The position numbers were made by a program, and so were the translations under genes. A model generated the notes under the pieces. It was not told the DNA's origin. It saw nothing but the letters and a program-made list of their open reading frames with translations, and did no database searches. 64,000 nucleotides of DNA from Clostridium sp. 1001275B_160808_H3. Its GTDB lineage: Bacteria > Bacillota > Clostridia > Clostridiales > Clostridiaceae. Within the stretch, counting starts at the first letter, position 1, and each line of letters begins with the position of its first letter. The stretch lies in contig NZ_JADNAT010000002.1 of the NCBI RefSeq assembly GCF_015550425.1, positions 124,001-188,000 on the forward strand, written 5' to 3'. This document shows positions 18,518 through 28,500 of the stretch, one piece after another.

Positions 18518-18948
18518 TTAACCATTCCTTAAAAATTTTATATTGGTTAGTTTATCATACTAAGCAGAATAAGAATATAAATTTATATAGATATTTACAA
18601 AATTTTAAAGAATTTAATTTAATTACAATATAAAAAAAGAAATTGATGTTGTTATTTCAGTACAATTTTCTATCTTATATGCAGTATTTACAAGGGACTA
18701 ACGAAACGTTAGCCCCTTGTATAATCCCTTGAAAATACTAGCTTTGTCAAGAAGTTTAACAACTGAAAGAATTCAATTTACTATTTAAATATGCAGAAAG
18801 CCTTAATTTCTTTATTATGAATATAAAAAAGTTATAATACGTACTGTGGACATTTTCTTTAAATAAAACTATAAGTTGACAAATGAATAATTAATTTATA
18901 AAAATAAGTGGAAGAATAAATATGAGTATTAGAAAATGAGGTGTAGAT
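18518..18948. other. Divergent intergenic region between kinase 1 and the M20 hydrolase
   Basis: Apart from the hairpin at 18690-18720 this region is AT-rich and without a convincing ORF. It must contain the minus-strand promoter of kinase 1 and the plus-strand promoter of the hydrolase, but no hexamer pair stands out clearly. Confidence 0.4.
18690..18720. repeat. Long hairpin without a U tract
   Basis: ACAAGGGACTAACG pairs with CGTTAGCCCCTTGT (14-bp arms, one mismatch) around an AAA loop. It lies between two divergent genes and is followed by ATAATCCC rather than T. It may be an orphan terminator, an RNA element or a small palindromic repeat. Confidence 0.6.
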
Positions 18949-20133
18949 ATGAATGAATTTATAGAAAAAGCCAAATCAATAAAAAATGATATTATAAGTT
19001 ATAGAAGAACTATTCATAGTAATCCTGAAGTTGGACCTGAATTACCTAAAACAAAAGCTTATGTAATGGATAAGTTAAGAGAGTTTGGGTATGAACCAAA
19101 GGAAATATGTGAAAGTGGAATAGTTGCTACAATTGAAGGAAATAAGCCAGGAAAAACATTTTTATTAAGAGCTGATATGGATGCACTACCAATGAAAGAA
19201 ACTACTGAATGTGATTTTAAGTCAACTAATGGTTGTATGCATTCATGCGGACATGATATGCATACAGCAATGCTTTTAGGAGCTGCAAGACTACTTAAAG
19301 AAAATCAAAATCAAATTGAGGGAACAGTTAAATTGGTGTTTCAACCAGATGAAGAGGGCTTTACTGGTGCTAAGAAAATGTTAGCGGCAGGTGTTCTTGA
19401 AAATCCTAAGGTTGATGCAGCTATGGCAATGCATGTTCATTCCGGAACACCTTCCAATTTTGTATTATGTGGGTTAGGAACTAGTATAGCAGGATGTAAT
19501 AGATTTAGAATAGTTGTAAAAGGAACAGGTTGTCATGGAGCTATGCCAGAACTAGGCGTGGATCCAATCAACATAGCAGCTCACATATACATATCACTTC
19601 AAGAAATAATATCAAGAGAAATAACAGCAACTAAACCTGCTGTTTTGACAATAGGAAAATTCTCAGGTGGAGATGCTCCTAATATAATACCTGGTGAAGT
19701 TATTATGGAAGGAACTATAAGAAGTTTAGATAAGGAAGTAGGAGAATTTATATTTAATCGAATGAATGATATAGTAGTTTCTACTGCTAAGATGTTTAGA
19801 GGAGAAGCAGAGCTTATAGAATTGTCATCAGTACCACCATTAGCTAATAATACTGATTTAGCTAAAGAAGTTACTTCTTATATAAAAGATTTATTGGGTG
19901 AAAAGTCAGTTCATTTATTTGAAGGTGGAGGAATGGGATCAGAAGATTTTGCATCTTATTCATATGAGGTTCCAAGTGTTTATCTTATGTTAGGAGCAGG
20001 TACAAAGCAAGAAAATCCTTTATATGGTGAACCAATGCATAATGAAAAGGTAGTATTTAATGAAGATATATTGGTTACAGGTGCAGCTATGCATACATAT
20101 TGTGCAATTAATTGGTTAAGACATAATAAGTAA
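18949..20133 (+). CDS. M20 family amidohydrolase (hippurate hydrolase / aminoacylase-like)
   Basis: 394 residues of M20D type. Metal-binding motifs are seen in CMHSCGHDMHTAMLLG, in DEEGFTGAKKML, and in the C-terminal GGGMGSEDFASYS; RADMDALPM is the conserved early motif. It should cleave N-acyl amino acids or similar amides in the cytoplasm using two metal ions. The substrate cannot be read from sequence. ATG follows TGAGGTG. A 49-residue protein gene follows after 27 bases, probably in the same transcript. Confidence 0.9.
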   Translation: MNEFIEKAKSIKNDIISYRRTIHSNPEVGPELPKTKAYVMDKLREFGYEPKEICESGIVATIEGNKPGKTFLLRADMDALPMKETTECDFKSTNGCMHSCGHDMHTAMLLGAARLLKENQNQIEGTVKLVFQPDEEGFTGAKKMLAAGVLENPKVDAAMAMHVHSGTPSNFVLCGLGTSIAGCNRFRIVVKGTGCHGAMPELGVDPINIAAHIYISLQEIISREITATKPAVLTIGKFSGGDAPNIIPGEVIMEGTIRSLDKEVGEFIFNRMNDIVVSTAKMFRGEAELIELSSVPPLANNTDLAKEVTSYIKDLLGEKSVHLFEGGGMGSEDFASYSYEVPSVYLMLGAGTKQENPLYGEPMHNEKVVFNEDILVTGAAMHTYCAINWLRHNK

Positions 20134-20160
20134 TATAAATATCATTAAGAGGTGAAGCTA

Positions 20161-20310
20161 ATGAGTACAAAGTATAGAAATAGTAAAAAGAAAATGGCAT
20201 CTTTAGGTCTGAAGAAGGATAGCAATGGGGAATATGTTTATATTGATCCAAATGATAAAACTTCAGAATTTGTACCAGTAAGAAATAAGAAGAGGGAAAG
20301 TAATAAATAG
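20161..20310 (+). CDS. 49-residue basic protein of unknown function
   Basis: A complete ORF from ATG 20161 to TAG 20308-20310 with AGAGGTGAAG in the right place. The product is lysine-rich at both ends (RNSKKKMASLGLKKD; RNKKRESNK) with a central NGEYVYIDPNDKTSEFVPV segment. A terminator follows at once, so the hydrolase and this gene form a closed unit. No membrane segment or cysteine. I do not recognise the family. Confidence 0.7.
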   Translation: MSTKYRNSKKKMASLGLKKDSNGEYVYIDPNDKTSEFVPVRNKKRESNK

Positions 20311-20324
20311 CAAAAGAGTATATA

Positions 20325-20357
20325 AAAACAGAGTCAATAGACTCTGTTTTTATTTTT
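20325..20357 (+). terminator. Intrinsic terminator
   Basis: AAAACAGAGTC pairs with GACTCTGTTTT around AATA, followed by TATTTTTA. Confidence 0.88.
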
Positions 20358-20528
20358 ATAAATAAAAGAAATTAATAAATATTTTTATTTATAAGAAAAT
20401 AAAGAAAGTACTTTATGGAGAAAATTATATTTTTGTAAATGTATTAATCGTATATTGACTATTGTGGGAAAAAATGTTTAAAATAAGTTGTAAAAATATT
20501 AATATTTAGTTAGGAATTAATTAAGAAA

Positions 20529-23500
20529 ATGAAAAAATATAGAAAAAATATAGTAGTATTCGTAGCAGCATTTTTAACTTTATTTAGCAATGTAAGTGTA
20601 GTTTTCGCCAATAATGTAGATTTTTATAACAATTCTATTGCTCAAGAAGATAAAATTAATTTTTATAATATAACTATGAAGCATGGGTTATCTAGTAATC
20701 TTATAACAGATATTTACCAAGATTCGTTAGGTTATATCTGGATAGGTACTGAAGATGGTTTAAATCAATACAATGGGAATGTAATAATAGAATATAACTA
20801 TGACAGTAATGATGAATGTAGGCTTACTTCAACTTGTATTACAAGTATAAATGAAGATAAGTATGGGAATATATGGGTTGGAACTGATAATGGGTTAAAT
20901 ATTATAAATAGACCTGAAAATAAGGTTTATAAAATAGCAAAAAATGAGGGAGACAATGATATATTATCTGATTATACAATAACAACGATATATAGAGATA
21001 TAAATGATACTATGTGGGTTGGAACAATAAATGGGCTTAATATGTATGACGAAGAAAACAAAGAGTTTGTAAAGTATTATTCAGATGGAACAGATAGAAG
21101 TATAAACGATAATTATATAACAGATATGGAAGAAGATAATTATGGATATTTATGGGTGTCTACTACAGATGGAGTTGGAACTATAGATTTAGATAATTTT
21201 GATATAAAAAATAGAAAAAATGATAATAATACTGTGCACACATATAAAATAGATAAAGATAATGAAGGGAATATGTGGAGCGTAAGTAAAAATGGTATAT
21301 ATCAGATAACAGCTGGTAGATATGAATTATCAAATTACAGCATTGATATTGGAGAAAAATTAAAGCAAGATATAACTAGGGTATTATGTGATAGCAAAGG
21401 GAATATATGGTTTGGTGGTTTAAATGGGTTAATAAAATATACTCCAAGCGATAATGCAACAAAAATATATCAGTCAGGGAATAATTCGTCAAATTATTTA
21501 TTAAGTAATTCAATAAGATGTTTATATGAAGATAGAAATGGAGTACTATGGATAGGTACGGATAATGGTGTTAGTATATTAAATATTGAACAACAGTTTA
21601 GTAATAAAATAAATAATTTATTTAAGAAATACAATATAAGCGGGAATAGTATAACGTCATTTTTAGAAGATAATGAAAATGATTTATGGATAGGTACTGA
21701 ACAAAGTGGAATAATTTATTTTAATGTAGATAAAAATACTATGACAAGATTTCTTTATGATGAAAATAATGAAAATTCATTAAGTAGTAATACAATAAAA
21801 AGTATTATTCAAGGACAAAGCGGCAAAATATTAGTATCCACTGAAAAAGGAATAAATATAATTGACAAAGCAACTGGAACAATAAATAAATATGCTGAAG
21901 AAGAATTTCAAAAAGTTACTTTTTTTAATCAAGAATTAAAAATTTTAAATGATGATAAATATATTTGGATTGCAACTAATGAAGGACTTTATAGAGGTAA
22001 CAATGAGAAATATGAAGTTGTGAATTATAAAAAACATTTTATCGAAAGTGGCATAGTAAATTATATAGTATCTGATATTTATCAAGATGATAATGATGAA
22101 AATATTCTTTGGTTAGCAGGAGGAAGAAACGGTGGTTTAATAAAATTCCATAAAACTAAAGGAGTACTAAAAAATTATTTATCATCTTCTGAAAGTAATT
22201 CATTAAGTTATGATTCTATAAATTGTATTCAGGGAGATGGTAACGGAAATCTTTGGATAGGAACTGAAGTAGGTTTAAATAAGTTTAATATTAAAGAGGA
22301 GAGTTTTACTAGATATTGTGAAGATGATGGTTTAGGTAGCAATTATATAAATAGCATTATTATAGATAATAATAAAGATGTATGGTTAGGGACAAGTTAT
22401 GGATTAAGTAAGTTTATTATAAGTGAAAATAGATTTATTAATTTTACAGAAGTTGATGGGTTATGTGGAATCCAATTTAATAAAAGAGCCGTATATAAAA
22501 CAAAAATTGGGCATTTATTATTTGGAACAACAAAAGGTGTTGTTTCCTTTCATCCCAATAATATAAAAGAAGTAGTTTCTAAAGAAAATAAAATAGTTAT
22601 AGATAATTTATGGGTAAATAAAGAGTTATATTTGGAGGAAAAAGAAAATATTGAGCTTAAATATAACGAAAATAATATATCAATACAGTATTTCTTTCCA
22701 GATTATTCAAGAATAGAAGGAATAATTTATTTATACAAAATGGATGGAATAAATGAAGAGTGGGTGCGCAGTACTAGGGAGGGGTATGCTTCTTATTCAA
22801 CATTAAATCCAGGTAATTACACATTTAGAGTTAAGGCATCTAAAAGTGATGGAAGTCTAACAGAAGAATCATCTATAAGCTTTGTTATAAAAAAACCGTT
22901 TTGGAAATCGGATTTAGCATATTGTCTTTATATAGTAGTTATATTTTTAATAATTTTATGTTCTACTTATTATGTACAAATTTTAAGAGCTTTAGTAGAT
23001 AAGCAAACAAAAGAAATAAGTTCACAAATGGAAGAAAATAAAAGGCTTTATGAAAGAAATATTAGAAATGAAAAGTTTAAGAATGACTATTTTGTTAATT
23101 TATCTCATGAATTAAGAACACCTTTAAATATAATTTTATCAGTACTTCAATTATTGAATTCTTTAGACAAAAATGGAGGAGTAGCTAAAGAGAAATTTGA
23201 TAACTATATGAATGTTATAAAGAAAAGCTCCAATCATTTATTAAATATAATAAATGACATTATTGATAGTTCTAAAATAGAAACAGGTGCTTATAAGATA
23301 AATAAGCAAGAAAATGTTGATATAGTCTATTTAGTTGAAGAAACTGCATTAAATATGAGTGATTATATTAATAATAAGGGGATCGAATTAATCATTGATC
23401 CTGAAATTGAAGAAATGCCTATATGCTGTGATCCTAAGGAAATAGAAAGATGTATTATTAACCTTATTGGGAATGCAGTTAAGTTTACAGAAAGTGGTGG

Positions 23501-23765
23501 AGAAATTAAAGTTTTAATTGAAGACGATAATGATGTTGTAATAATTTCTGTGGAAGATAGTGGTATAGGAATATCTAAAGAGGATCAAGAATTTATATTT
23601 AAAAGGTTCGAACAAGGAAAGAACTCTAATTCTACTCAAGTAAGTAGTAGTGGAATAGGATTAACATTAGTAAAATATATTGTAGAATTACATGGGGGAC
23701 ATGTTGCTTTGGAAAGTGAATTAAATAAGGGAAGTAAGTTTACAATAATATTACCAACTGATTAG
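20529..23765 (+). CDS. Propeller-sensor histidine kinase 2
   Basis: 1078 residues with the same domain order as kinase 1: signal peptide (hydrophobic to about residue 27, ending VVFANN), beta-propeller repeats (for example LGYIWIGTEDGLNQYNG), Y_Y_Y domain ending near 790, membrane segment near 800-820 (CLYIVVIFLIILCSTYYV), HisKA with His860 in NLSHELRTPLN, HATPase with NAVKFTESGG, DSGIGIS and SSGIGLTLVK. All kinase boxes look intact. No receiver domain, and no response regulator nearby. Its promoter region (20358-20528) has no clear operator. The cognate regulator must be encoded elsewhere or be shared with the other kinases. Confidence 0.9.
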   Translation: MKKYRKNIVVFVAAFLTLFSNVSVVFANNVDFYNNSIAQEDKINFYNITMKHGLSSNLITDIYQDSLGYIWIGTEDGLNQYNGNVIIEYNYDSNDECRLTSTCITSINEDKYGNIWVGTDNGLNIINRPENKVYKIAKNEGDNDILSDYTITTIYRDINDTMWVGTINGLNMYDEENKEFVKYYSDGTDRSINDNYITDMEEDNYGYLWVSTTDGVGTIDLDNFDIKNRKNDNNTVHTYKIDKDNEGNMWSVSKNGIYQITAGRYELSNYSIDIGEKLKQDITRVLCDSKGNIWFGGLNGLIKYTPSDNATKIYQSGNNSSNYLLSNSIRCLYEDRNGVLWIGTDNGVSILNIEQQFSNKINNLFKKYNISGNSITSFLEDNENDLWIGTEQSGIIYFNVDKNTMTRFLYDENNENSLSSNTIKSIIQGQSGKILVSTEKGINIIDKATGTINKYAEEEFQKVTFFNQELKILNDDKYIWIATNEGLYRGNNEKYEVVNYKKHFIESGIVNYIVSDIYQDDNDENILWLAGGRNGGLIKFHKTKGVLKNYLSSSESNSLSYDSINCIQGDGNGNLWIGTEVGLNKFNIKEESFTRYCEDDGLGSNYINSIIIDNNKDVWLGTSYGLSKFIISENRFINFTEVDGLCGIQFNKRAVYKTKIGHLLFGTTKGVVSFHPNNIKEVVSKENKIVIDNLWVNKELYLEEKENIELKYNENNISIQYFFPDYSRIEGIIYLYKMDGINEEWVRSTREGYASYSTLNPGNYTFRVKASKSDGSLTEESSISFVIKKPFWKSDLAYCLYIVVIFLIILCSTYYVQILRALVDKQTKEISSQMEENKRLYERNIRNEKFKNDYFVNLSHELRTPLNIILSVLQLLNSLDKNGGVAKEKFDNYMNVIKKSSNHLLNIINDIIDSSKIETGAYKINKQENVDIVYLVEETALNMSDYINNKGIELIIDPEIEEMPICCDPKEIERCIINLIGNAVKFTESGGEIKVLIEDDNDVVIISVEDSGIGISKEDQEFIFKRFEQGKNSNSTQVSSSGIGLTLVKYIVELHGGHVALESELNKGSKFTIILPTD

Positions 23766-23843
23766 TTATTATTTCATAAGCATTTATTTTATTAATTGTA
23801 ATTAAGTATATATCAAAGTGATTTTAAATTATATGTTTATTTT

Positions 23844-23881
23844 AAAGGGGGTCGCGTTACGCGACCCCCTTTAACTTTTTA
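23844..23881. terminator. Palindromic terminator between convergent genes
   Basis: AAAGGGGGTCGCG pairs perfectly with CGCGACCCCCTTT around TTA, then AACTTTTT. It separates kinase 2 from the minus-strand FusB-like gene and probably works both ways. It shares its TCGCG/CGCGA core with the hairpin at 40003-40031. Confidence 0.85.
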
Positions 23882-23891
23882 GTTAAAAAAG

Positions 23892-24545
23892 TTATTTAAT
23901 ATTATTTACGGTTTTCAAAAGTTCTTCGAGCTTACTGATAGAAACTATTCTTTCGTTACACTCTTTACTATTTAAACATATATCAAAGCCTATAGATTTA
24001 TAAGCATCTTTAGATGATGGTTTGCATATTGGCGAAACAAAGGCAACTTCATTTTCCTTACCAATGTGATTACAAAGAATACATCTATGTGAACCTTTAG
24101 GTTCAGGATTAGATATTCTACAAGCCATTCCAAGAAGGTTTCCATCTAAATTATACGCAATAAATAATTTCCTTATTTGATTATCAATCCATCCTAAGTA
24201 AGTACTTTTTAAATTAATAGTATCTTCATCAGGTAGCTTAAATTTTTTTTCTTTTTTAAATAACCTATTTATTTGTGCATTTGTTATACTAGGTCTTTCG
24301 TATACGTAATTCAATAACTTTTCTAAATAAAAATCAATATGATATTGTTCAGTTATTTTTGTAATATCAAGTAAATCACTTTCTTCCTTAGATAAATTTG
24401 AAAACTTATCTAAGATTTTTTGATTTATATATAATTTGTTAGCTTGAATAATATCTTTATCTACACATAATGAAAAAGAATTATTTAAATCTTTCATGCA
24501 CCTCTTTATATAATTAAACTCATGATTTTTAATAAAAGGTTTCAT
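23892..24545 (-). CDS. FusB/FusC-family EF-G-binding protein
   Basis: 217 residues, the family's usual size. The N-terminal helical part carries motifs such as YVYERPSITNAQINRLFKKE. The C-terminal treble-clef zinc finger has C155-x2-C158 (HRCILCNH) and C190-x5-C196 (FDICLNSKEC). FusB proteins bind EF-G and free ribosomes stalled by fusidic acid; in clostridial chromosomes a housekeeping or intrinsic resistance role is possible. GCGGAGG precedes the ATG. It is the third cistron after a leader peptide and a CD3324-like gene on the same strand. Confidence 0.88.
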   Translation of the reverse strand: MKPFIKNHEFNYIKRCMKDLNNSFSLCVDKDIIQANKLYINQKILDKFSNLSKEESDLLDITKITEQYHIDFYLEKLLNYVYERPSITNAQINRLFKKEKKFKLPDEDTINLKSTYLGWIDNQIRKLFIAYNLDGNLLGMACRISNPEPKGSHRCILCNHIGKENEVAFVSPICKPSSKDAYKSIGFDICLNSKECNERIVSISKLEELLKTVNNIK

Positions 24546-24635
24546 TATTTACCTCCGCTTATTGAACTTATTTTATACAAATAAGGATATAGTGGATATA
24601 AGACATATTCAAGCTATAAAATGATTCTGCAATAA

Positions 24636-24911
24636 TTATGAGCAATTTTTTTGCTGATAAATTATTCTTCTTATACTTTTTTCTGATAAAAAGTATTCTT
24701 CACATAATTTATTTATACTACAACCATTAAGATACTTTTCATAAATCTCAGCATTTCTAATTTGTAGTGAAGCTTTTATGCCACTTTCTTCACCCCAGGA
24801 TTTATGAGTAGCACTTACTTTAGGGATGTAAATATATTTCCCATCTACATATTTTTGGATTATTTTAATTATTTCATCTGGTAACACATCATTTGCTTTT
24901 GCATATTTCAT
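24636..24911 (-). CDS. CD3324-family small HTH protein (Mor-like)
   Basis: 91 residues: MKYAKANDVLPDEIIKIIQ, then YVDGKYIYIPK and a SWGEESG segment, and a C-terminal helix-turn-helix-like part (YLNGCSINKLCEEYFLSEKS). This matches the CD3324 family seen across clostridia, which resembles Mor/C-type regulators; its targets are unknown to me. The ribosome binding site AAGGAG lies in the 3' arm of a perfect 8-bp hairpin (24922-24948), so translation may be controlled. It sits between a leader peptide gene and the FusB-like gene. Confidence 0.8.
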   Translation of the reverse strand: MKYAKANDVLPDEIIKIIQKYVDGKYIYIPKVSATHKSWGEESGIKASLQIRNAEIYEKYLNGCSINKLCEEYFLSEKSIRRIIYQQKNCS

Positions 24912-24921
24912 TTTTCTTACT

Positions 24922-25038
24922 CCTTAATTTTTTATTAAATAATTAAGGCAAAGAATACAAAATGCTATGTGTTACAGAACCTAAAAAGTATAAAACTTTC
25001 AGCTAATTAAACAGTTTAGGCTCCAAACAAAGCATAGC
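24922..25038 (-). promoter_or_regulatory. Putative attenuator: two stem-loops between leader peptide and CD3324-like gene
   Basis: On the minus strand GGAGCCTAAA, inside the end of the leader-peptide ORF (25015-25024), can pair over 10 positions (two G-U) with TTTAGGTTCT after its stop (24976-24985). GCTATG and CATAGC add an outer stem (25033-25038 with 24964-24969). A second stem, CCTTAATT/AATTAAGG (24922-24948), covers the AAGGAG ribosome binding site of the next gene. This is the layout expected of leader-peptide attenuation. The pairings are seen; the regulation is inferred. Confidence 0.5.
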
Positions 25039-25101
25039 TGACTTTAGTAATCCTTGCAAAGAGCAAACTGATTTAAGGCTGAATGTATAATTAACCTTCA
25101 T
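25003..25101 (-). CDS. 32-residue peptide, possible leader peptide
   Basis: ORF from ATG 25101 to TAG 25003 on the minus strand, behind a strong GGAGGTG and an extended -10 (TGCTATAAT, 25138-25143 region) about 37 bases upstream of the ATG. The peptide begins MKVNYTFSLKSV and ends LEPKLFN, with two cysteines. It is not a clear signal peptide or toxin. Its 3' half overlaps the 5' arm of a stem-loop leading to the CD3324-like and FusB-like genes, suggesting a regulatory leader. A free-standing microprotein is the alternative. Confidence 0.6.
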   Translation of the reverse strand: MKVNYTFSLKSVCSLQGLLKSAMLCLEPKLFN

Positions 25102-25137
25102 AAAAAAACACCTCCAATATCTAAAAAGTTCAAGAAT

Positions 25138-25146
25138 ATTATAGCA
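25138..25146 (-). promoter_or_regulatory. Extended -10 promoter of the leader peptide-CD3324-FusB unit
   Basis: TGCTATAAT on the minus strand, 37 bases before the peptide start codon. No clear -35 hexamer. Confidence 0.55.
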
Positions 25147-25502
25147 TATAACACAAATGTAATAGTTACTAATTAATAGGAGTATGGAAATATATTTACA
25201 TATCCAAGATAGATATTTTAATCTATAAATTATTAATAAACTACTAATTAATTATAAAATAGAAGTTATATATATAATGAAATATTGTAAAGAATCAATG
25301 GAATCAAATTTTGTAGAAAAAAGTTGAAAAAAGTATGATATTTCTATTAACATTTAGTTAATTTAAGTTAATTTTGGTGAAAATATATTAGAATAATGGT
25401 ATTATTTAGATGGAATAGTATTCAACAAAGGTATTAAGTATATTAATATAAATGCAATTAAACAAAAGATAAAAATACTTAAAAATGTGAGGTACTGATT
25501 AA

Positions 25503-28500
25503 ATGATGTCAAAATTTTTAACATGGAAATTGCTGATATGTATTTTAATAAGCACTTTAATAAGTAGTTTAATACCTGTGAAAGTATCAGCAGAAATATT
25601 AACAAGAGAACAGTTTGAAAGTTTATCTATTGATGAAGGACTTTCTAATGAGTATGTAACAACTATATTCCAGGATAGCATGGGATATATGTGGATAGGT
25701 ACAGTAGATGGTCTTAATAGGTATGATGGCGAATTTATAAAGATATATAACTGTAGTTATGAAGATGAAAATACTTTAAGTTCAACATATATAACCGATA
25801 TAGAAGAAGATAAGCATGGAAATATATGGATAGCTACTGATTATGGACTAGATTTCTTAATTAGGGACAAAGATACTATAGTAAGAATGAAGGATTTACC
25901 AGAAGATAAATATAATTTAGGTAAATTAAAGATTACATCTTTATTAAAAAGTAGCTATAATGACAATATTATGTGGGTTGGTACGGAATATGGATTAATG
26001 CAAATAAATCTTGAAAGTAATGATATTAAAGCATTCTATTATGATAAAAATAATGAAAAATCTTTAACTAACTCATCAATAACTTGTTTAGAAGAAGGAG
26101 AAGATGGGATCGTATGGGTTGGTACAAAATATGGAGTAAATATCATAGACGAAAATTTAAATATATTTGTTAACAAATCTAAAATTCACTCGGATAAATT
26201 GTATATTTATAATATAGACATTGATAATTTAGGAAGAGTATGGATTTCTACAAAAGATAGTACTATTATGTGTGATATAAAATCAGAAGAAATAGGAGCA
26301 ATATGGGTAGTAGATTTTGATGGAATAAAGCAATATAATATTGAAGAAGAAGAGATAAGGACCGTTTATAATTACTCTATTGATATAGGAAAAATTAATA
26401 GCAACTATTTTGTTATGAATGATAGTAAAGATAATATATGGACGGCTAGCAATAATGGGATAGTAATGTATTCACCTGAGAAAAATAATGTTGATATATT
26501 AAGAAAAGATGTAAGTTTATCTTCATCTCTTACAAGTAATGTTATAACGTGCTTTTATGAAGATTTTAATGGGACAATGTGGATTGGAACAGACAAAGGT
26601 GTAAATATATTAAATACTAATAATCAATTTAATTCAATGGTAGATCAAATGAATTTGGGAGATAAAAGCATAGTATCTATACTGCAGCATAATGGGGAAA
26701 TATGGGTAGCAACTAAATATAATGGAATATATATATTTGAATATGCTACTGGTAAATTATTGAAGCAAATAAACGAAATTAATGATGAAATAAGTTTAAG
26801 AAATCAATATATAAAGGGTTTATTTAAGGTGAATGATAGTGATATCTTAGTTGCAACTAATAAGGGAGTAATATTAATTAAAACAAAGGAGCTATTAGCT
26901 GAGTTTTATTTACTTGATAATGCTTATTCATCAGAATTATCTTATGCATATAGTGATGGAAAATTTCTCTGGGGAGCAACTACATCTAATTTGTATTGTT
27001 ATGATATAAATAATGGGACAACTGTATATCTTAGGGATAAATTAATAGAATTTAATATAAAACCTGGAAGTATAAAATATATACTCCCAGATAATAAAGA
27101 TGAAGATATTCTTTGGTTAGGTGGAATTGATACAGGCTTAATAAAGTATCATAAAAAAAATGGAGTTATAGAGCAATATTGCAATGATTGTTCCTATGAG
27201 AATTCCTTAATAGATAAATATATAAATTGTATGGCATTTGATAAGGAAGGAAAAATGTGGATAGGGACAAATATAGGACTTATTAAATTTGATATAGAAA
27301 CAAATAAAATTACTAAATATACTACAGCTAATGGATTAACAAATAACTTTATAAATTCGATTTTATTTGATGATAATAATAATGCTTGGATAAGCACAAA
27401 TAAAGGGCTAAATAAGTTTGATATAGAAAAAGAAAGTTTTACAAGATTTACTAAGCAAGATGGATTACGTGGATATCAATTTAATTTAAACTCAGGTATA
27501 AAGCTTGAAAATGGATTTATGATGTTGGGAAGTACAAATGGATTAATATATTTTAATCCAAATGATGTAGTTTCTCCTAAGGGAAATAAAAATAAAGTTG
27601 TAATTGGTGATATGTATATTGGCAAAAATAAAGCTATTTATGATGGAAATGAATTAGTTTTAGAATATAAAAATAGAGATTTATATATTAATTATTTCTT
27701 GCCTAACTATGAAAGATTAAATTACATAACTTATGAATATATGCTTGAAGAAATTGATTCTGATTGGTCATATATAGACTCTACAAGTAATTTAAATTTA
27801 AAATCCTTAGATCCAGGTAAATATACTTTGAAATTAAGAGCTAGAGATGGACATGGTGAATTAACTGAAGAAACAAGTATGAATATAAGAGTTGAAAAAC
27901 CAATTTGGAAAAGTCCAGTAGCTTATTTAATATACTTAACTGTAATAATAGGAATAGCTTTTTATATATTAAATTATGTTAAAATATTAAAAAAATTAGT
28001 AAATCAAGAAACAATGAAACTTAACATGCAGCTTGAAGAAAATAAAAGGTTAAGTAAGGAAATAATAGATAAAGAAAAGTTTAAAAATAATTATTTTGTA
28101 AATTTATCTCATGAACTAAGAACACCAATAAATGTTATAGCATCAACAGTACAGTTGATAAATACACTTAGTATAGATGAAGCATTGACACAAGAAAAAT
28201 CTAATAAATATATGAATATCATAAGTAAGAGCTGTAATAATCTATTAAAAATAATAAACGATATTATAGATAGTTCAAAAATAGAGACAGGCCAGTATAA
28301 AATTAACAAAACAAATAATGATATAGTATATGTAGTTGAAGAAGCGGCACTTAATATGAGTAAATTTATAGAGGAGAAAGGTTTATCGCTTATAATTGAT
28401 CCTGATATTGAAGAAAAAATTATTTCTTTTGATGATACTGAAATAGAAAGATGCATTATTAATTTGCTAGCAAATGCAGCTAAGTTTACCCCAGAAGGTG

